A DNA stretch of 40,818 nucleotides from a virus. How positions within the stretch are numbered: position 1 is the stretch's first letter; each line of letters starts with the position of its first letter. The DNA lies in IMG/VR virus record IMGVR_UViG_3300037882_001635, positions 1 through 40,818 of that record; one strand, 5' to 3'. A model generated the notes under the pieces. The model did not search any database. It was not told the origin of the DNA and saw only the letters and a list, made by a program, of their open reading frames with translations. A program made the translations under genes and the position numbers. Positions 38,196-40,818 of the stretch are shown here, one piece after another.

Positions 38196-38377
38196 GCCGT
38201 ACACGTGAACAAATCGAAGCGTACATAAAGATGTCGCACGAAATACTAAAGGAGCTTAACGAAGTAGATAGAGCCATTGCCGTAGCGTCACTTAGTACCG
38301 ACACTAACGCTACAGCCGTGTTACAAGCACTGCTAGCCCATCGCAAAGACCTATTAAGCCAAGAACTACCCTTTTAA
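38192..38377 (+). CDS. Small helical protein (61 aa)
   Basis: MSRTREQIEAYIKMSHEILK followed by ELNEVDRAIAVASLSTDTNA and a helix with L-L-A-H-R-K-D-L-L-S-Q-E-L. All helical with a short break, like a coiled-coil hairpin. Coupled upstream by ATGA; next gene begins 2 nt after its stop. Confidence 0.65.
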   Translation: MSRTREQIEAYIKMSHEILKELNEVDRAIAVASLSTDTNATAVLQALLAHRKDLLSQELPF

Positions 38378-38379
38378 CC

Positions 38380-38550
38380 ATGACTAAGAAAACCAAAACC
38401 ATAGAAAGTGGAGTAATCCCCACAGAGATACACACCAGCAATAAAGAGTTTAACGAGGAGTACGCCGCCGCCGTTAAACGTCCAAAAGACCCAACTAAAG
38501 GCAGTACAGGTCATTATCTAAGTGCATCCGAGTTGGCTAAGCTAAAATGA
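38380..38550 (+). CDS. Small hypothetical protein (56 aa)
   Basis: MTKKTKTIESGVIPTEIHTS, a helix around KEFNEEYAAAVKRPKD and a C-terminal SASELAKLK. Charged and soluble. The stop overlaps the start of the RusA-like gene (ATGA), which supports it as a real member of the operon although it is short. Confidence 0.6.
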   Translation: MTKKTKTIESGVIPTEIHTSNKEFNEEYAAAVKRPKDPTKGSTGHYLSASELAKLK

Positions 38551-38912
38551 GCCGTGGAAGACGCCTTACCACAGCCGAGTTTGCCGCCCTTTCTACCCAA
38601 TGGAGCGTATCCCGTAAAGTTGGTAGTACTATGCAAGTGCCCAAGCTGGAACGAGCTAAACAGAAAAGGGCGGTGGGGGCGTCACTCATTAAAAGAGGCT
38701 ATGAGGTCCGCCGCTTTCACATCCATTACACAGTCTATAACAGCCGACTCATGGACCAAGAGAATATCTGCACTAAGTACCTCACAGACGCCCTCATTGA
38801 CGGAGGAGTCATTGACGCAGACGAATGGGGATACCTCACAGTCAGCATTGACCAAATCAAGTGCAAAAAAGCGGAAGAACGCATAGAAGCACTAATTACA
38901 CTTAAACCATGA
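38547..38912 (+). CDS. RusA-like Holliday-junction resolvase, apparently split across two frames
   Basis: The coupled frame (121 aa) carries the RusA C-terminal half: RRFHIHYTVYNSRLMDQENI then KYLTDALIDGGVIDADEW. D-x-E-N and D-A-D-E correspond to the D70/D72 and D91 positions of E. coli RusA, with the second Asp replaced by Glu. The expected N-terminal half, with a strand and P-S-W-N-E-L-N-R, is found in the +1 frame (open 38554-38886): PVKLVVLCKCPSWNELNRKG followed by RWGRHSLKEAMRSA. A full protein would need a +1 shift near 38590-38610 and a -1 shift near 38690-38720. Two compensating indels, recoding or a sequencing fault are all possible. Confidence 0.6.
   Translation: MSRGRRLTTAEFAALSTQWSVSRKVGSTMQVPKLERAKQKRAVGASLIKRGYEVRRFHIHYTVYNSRLMDQENICTKYLTDALIDGGVIDADEWGYLTVSIDQIKCKKAEERIEALITLKP
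38884..38908 (+). repeat. 25-bp direct repeat, copy 1
   Basis: TAGAAGCACTAATTACACTT followed by AAACC; 24 of 25 bases match 39222-39246. Both copies encode the same C-terminal EALITL-x-P of successive genes. The 38909 gene is thus bounded by direct repeats. Confidence 0.85.
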
Positions 38913-39250
38913 AAATAACACAAGAAGCAATAAGCATATTTGGTATCCATGCAGATAACTTAGGGCTAAGCCTGGAAGAGTTAGCTGCCCTGCATAACAA
39001 TTTAGGTAAAAGTACAAGGCCTGTAACGTCAGCACGCAACAACATGGGCTTTGAGCTTATGTCAGTGACACCTACGCATATCACACTCAGCGTTACAAGG
39101 CGTACATATGGTTCACAGCAGATTAAGCACGTGGAAACGTGGCAAGTGCCGTTTAACACGCTTTGTTACATGTACGAACCAGACAATTACTGCCAAGTAG
39201 CTAGGTATATTAAACAAGCACTAGAAGCACTAATTACACTTGAACCGTAA
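38909..39250 (+). CDS. LGLSxHE-family protein, member C (113 aa)
   Basis: Signature AISIFGIHADNLGLSLEELA near the N-terminus (here L-E-E instead of x-H-E). Then a beta-rich stretch (NNMGFELMSVTPTHITLSVT) and W-Q-V-P-F, and a C-terminal helix ending ALEALITLEP, the same as the end of the RusA-like gene. Coupled to that gene by ATGA. Flanked by 25-bp direct repeats, so the gene may have been inserted or duplicated as a cassette. Confidence 0.75.
   Translation: MKITQEAISIFGIHADNLGLSLEELAALHNNLGKSTRPVTSARNNMGFELMSVTPTHITLSVTRRTYGSQQIKHVETWQVPFNTLCYMYEPDNYCQVARYIKQALEALITLEP
39222..39246 (+). repeat. 25-bp direct repeat, copy 2
   Basis: Second copy of the repeat at 38884-38908, with G for A at one position. 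The two are 338 bp apart, the length of one gene. Confidence 0.85.
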
Positions 39251-39252
39251 TG

Positions 39253-39258
39253 TATACT
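39253..39258 (+). promoter_or_regulatory. -10 box of leaderless promoter
   Basis: TGTATACT (TATACT 39253-39258), 7 nt before the ATG at 39266. The 27 bases from 39249 to 39275 recur nearly unchanged at 39729-39755. Confidence 0.65.
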
Positions 39259-39265
39259 AGTAGAC

Positions 39266-39730
39266 ATGATACTTACAAAAAGAGAAGTTAATATACTGAA
39301 GCGTGTTAGAGAAAAGTACAACATACAATGTGAGGGGAAGCTTAAGGAGGGCCAGCTAGTTCAAGCATTACTAGGACTAAATGACGATTACGCATATATG
39401 GCTAATCGTTCGCGCATTCTATATGATAAAAAGCCTAGAGAAAAGATGGTTTGCGTTGTCTATCCAACGGAAGAAGTGGTGCAGGCTGTCTATCTAGACG
39501 CAATAACTGACTACTTCACGTTAAACCTAAACTGGATGCCGCTACTCATACGTTACGCAGATTTTAAGGGACTGTCATATCATGAAGTCATGCAGCTTGT
39601 TGGGCTTGGACTTAAGGTACCTGCAAGTATTAAGAAGGCCACAGACGAGTATGAAATGACCAATGTGATGCACTTTATACATAGTGCCAAGCTCTACAGG
39701 GACGCACAGATAGCGTTTGACACGGCATAA
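39266..39730 (+). CDS. LGLSxHE-family protein, member D (154 aa)
   Basis: Two-part protein. First half: MILTKREVNILKRVREKYNI, then DYAYMANRSRILYDKKPREK and MVCVVYPTEEVVQAVYLDAI. Second half: LNWMPLLIRYADFKGLSYHEVMQLVGLG, the family signature, and a short helix. It is a clear paralogue of the following gene, with matching order of parts (Y-A-Y, YP-x-x-E-V, L-x-L-x-W-x-P-L/V-L). Signature placed near the C-terminal side, unlike members A-C. Own leaderless promoter. Confidence 0.78.
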   Translation: MILTKREVNILKRVREKYNIQCEGKLKEGQLVQALLGLNDDYAYMANRSRILYDKKPREKMVCVVYPTEEVVQAVYLDAITDYFTLNLNWMPLLIRYADFKGLSYHEVMQLVGLGLKVPASIKKATDEYEMTNVMHFIHSAKLYRDAQIAFDTA

Positions 39731-39732
39731 TG

Positions 39733-39738
39733 TATACT
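39733..39738 (+). promoter_or_regulatory. -10 box of leaderless promoter
   Basis: TGTATACT (TATACT 39733-39738), 7 nt before the ATG at 39746; a duplicate of the promoter at 39253. Confidence 0.65.
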
Positions 39739-39745
39739 AGTACAC

Positions 39746-40333
39746 ATGATACTTAAACAACGTCACGTGCGCATAATCCATATGCACGCACCCGTTCACG
39801 GCAAGGACAGCTACTACTATAAGGAGAACCAAGCGAACCTAGCTAAGCTTAAGGTAGGTGCAGTGGTGCCGTGGCTAATGAACATAACGCCTGCATATGC
39901 GTACCTAGCTAGAGATACGGCAGGTGACTACTATGTAAGGTACCCAGCTAACGAAGTAGCAAGCTTAATCGTAGGTAGGGTAGGGGACACCGACTACATA
40001 GAGCTAACGTTAGAGTGGTTGCCTGTACTCATGCACTATGGGGCAACACACGGGCTATCGTATCACGAGACAACCAGCTTACTAGGTCTATTCGTACCGG
40101 CAGAGACTCACAATATACGAGGGCATACGAGGAACGCACAGTACGTAATTACTGCTATAGGAAGTAATGGCATGGTTAAAGTCGAGCACACGATCCACGG
40201 AGGCAGCTTCGAGGAGGAACACCCAGCGGATGAGATGATAGGACTAATGGACCAAATAGCGGGGGCTATCAAGTTTCGTAAGCTACAAGAACAATACGAT
40301 AGCAAGTACGCACGTAACACACCACAGCAATAG
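39746..40333 (+). CDS. LGLSxHE-family protein, member E (195 aa)
   Basis: Starts MILKQRHVRIIHMHAPVHGK. N-terminal beta-type part (ITPAYAYLARDTAGDYYVRY followed by PANEVASLIVG), then LEWLPVLMHYGATHGLSYHE and TTSLLGLF, the family signature, and a second beta-type part (YVITAIGSNGMVKVEHTIHG) with P-A-D-E-M that repeats the P-A-N-E-V pattern of the first. So it looks like beta unit, HTH-like unit, beta unit. Paralogue of 39266. Last gene before the right end. Confidence 0.78.
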   Translation: MILKQRHVRIIHMHAPVHGKDSYYYKENQANLAKLKVGAVVPWLMNITPAYAYLARDTAGDYYVRYPANEVASLIVGRVGDTDYIELTLEWLPVLMHYGATHGLSYHETTSLLGLFVPAETHNIRGHTRNAQYVITAIGSNGMVKVEHTIHGGSFEEEHPADEMIGLMDQIAGAIKFRKLQEQYDSKYARNTPQQ

Positions 40334-40806
40334 AGTAATAGGAGTTTAGGGTAGATAAAATGGGCAAAACATGGCAAAAATAGCCAAAAATGCGTGTTTT
40401 ATAGCCCTTTGCATGCTGAAAAACCTTAAAATTTCCCCACGAAAGTACTATTTTATAACACATACTACACAGCATGCACACACGTGAGTAGTCAGCAACG
40501 GTAGTGATGAAAAATGCGAGAAAGTACAGAATAAAACAGTCAGTCAGCAAGTCCTCAAATATACGCAAAAAGCGGCAAAAACAGCCTAAAATGACCAAAA
40601 ACAGGGCAAAAAGGGGGTAAAATGAGCCCTTTTGGGGGGTAAATCATGCATGCAATCAGTACAGTCGTAAGCTGAATAGTTTGTTAGTACGCTGTCACTA
40701 TCAATATATCACTGCATGCAACGCAGTACGCTGTATAAGTAATTCACACGCTGCACGCCAACCCACCCCCCATCAAGGTACTTTCTAGCGAAAAACAAGC
40801 TAAGCA
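40334..40806. other. Right-end non-coding region with phased A-tracts and repeats
   Basis: No gene. Four A-tracts begin at 40357, 40366, 40376 and 40386, and five more at 40567, 40577, 40588, 40597 and 40608: spacings of 9-11 bp, one helical turn, so the DNA should be curved at both places. AGTACGCTGT occurs at 40686-40695 and 40725-40734, 39 bp apart. GCATGC recurs four times. Near cos such bends and repeats are expected for terminase or IHF-like binding. Confidence 0.65.
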
Positions 40807-40818
40807 TGACGCAAGGCA
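40807..40818. repeat. Right copy of 12-bp terminal direct repeat (candidate cos overhang)
   Basis: TGACGCAAGGCA, identical to bases 1-12. See the left copy for interpretation. Confidence 0.55.

Noticed and set aside
1-40818. Reading the 12-bp terminal repeat as attL/attR of an excised prophage
   Set aside because: The integrase and its candidate arm sites lie near 24 kb, far from both ends; attP should be beside int.
1-40818. Bacteroidota host
   Set aside because: Promoters show sigma70-like TATAAT-type -10 boxes and not the TAnnTTTG type, and strong AGGAGG Shine-Dalgarno sequences occur.
1-40818. CRISPR array or insertion sequence
   Set aside because: No regularly spaced repeats with unique spacers and no transposase-like protein were seen.

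Overview
This window looks like a complete genome of a temperate, long-tailed (siphovirus-type) dsDNA phage. It has a lambda-type packaging and head set (GpA-type large terminase, gpW-like connector, gpB-like portal, protease/scaffold, HK97-type capsid), a tape measure, a tyrosine integrase and a lipobox-bearing spanin. The first and last 12 bases are identical. With a GpA-type terminase this is best read as a filled-in cohesive end (cos), so the window probably runs from end to end of a packaged molecule.

The spanin needs an outer membrane, so the host is probably diderm. Two signatures narrow it further. Many operons start with a bare -10 box (TGTAYAMT or TAnnnT) only 5-10 nt before the ATG, with no Shine-Dalgarno, so leaderless mRNAs are expected. 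Some operon-internal genes do have good Shine-Dalgarno sequences. GATC is almost absent (four sites found by eye against about 158 expected) while GTAC is several-fold over-represented, including in non-coding DNA. I cannot name the host; Deinococcota, Verrucomicrobiota and other leaderless-rich diderms are only guesses.

Layout. 1-352: left-end non-coding DNA with a promoter and terminator that may make a ~68-nt RNA. 353-2361: ParB-like protein, SplB-like radical SAM enzyme and a tiny Lys/Gly/Ser peptide. 2421-20056: terminase, head, tail and tail-fibre genes, all on +. 20062-21391: lysis region (holin-like and spanin-like genes, but no recognisable endolysin). 21363-22229: a minus-strand trio of small, mostly membrane proteins, divergent from a plus-strand membrane protein. 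22227-22490: structured non-coding DNA. 22492-24308: integrase and a partner gene, followed by a candidate attP and a ~390-nt non-coding RNA locus (24502-24893). 25022-29348, minus: small unknown genes and a mobilisation-like operon containing an HUH relaxase. 29489-30699, plus: small unknown genes. 30714-32908, minus: HTH gene and SF3 helicase/replication protein. 32976-33345: iteron-rich replication origin. 33391-40333, mostly plus: early or regulatory genes (HTH/AT-hook protein, DUF3102-like protein, RusA-like resolvase apparently split over two frames, a family of LGLSxHE proteins). 40334-40818: right-end non-coding DNA with two arrays of helically phased A-tracts.

How it fits together. 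Replication probably starts at the iteron origin with the adjacent SF3 helicase. Four copies of AGTACTGGAC, each placed 17 bp before a -10 box, look like the -35/operator of a small phage regulon. Integration would use attP beside int. Packaging starts at cos between the bent right end and the terminase-proximal left end. The relaxase operon gives the element a possible second route of movement, by mobilisation, which is unusual for a tailed phage.
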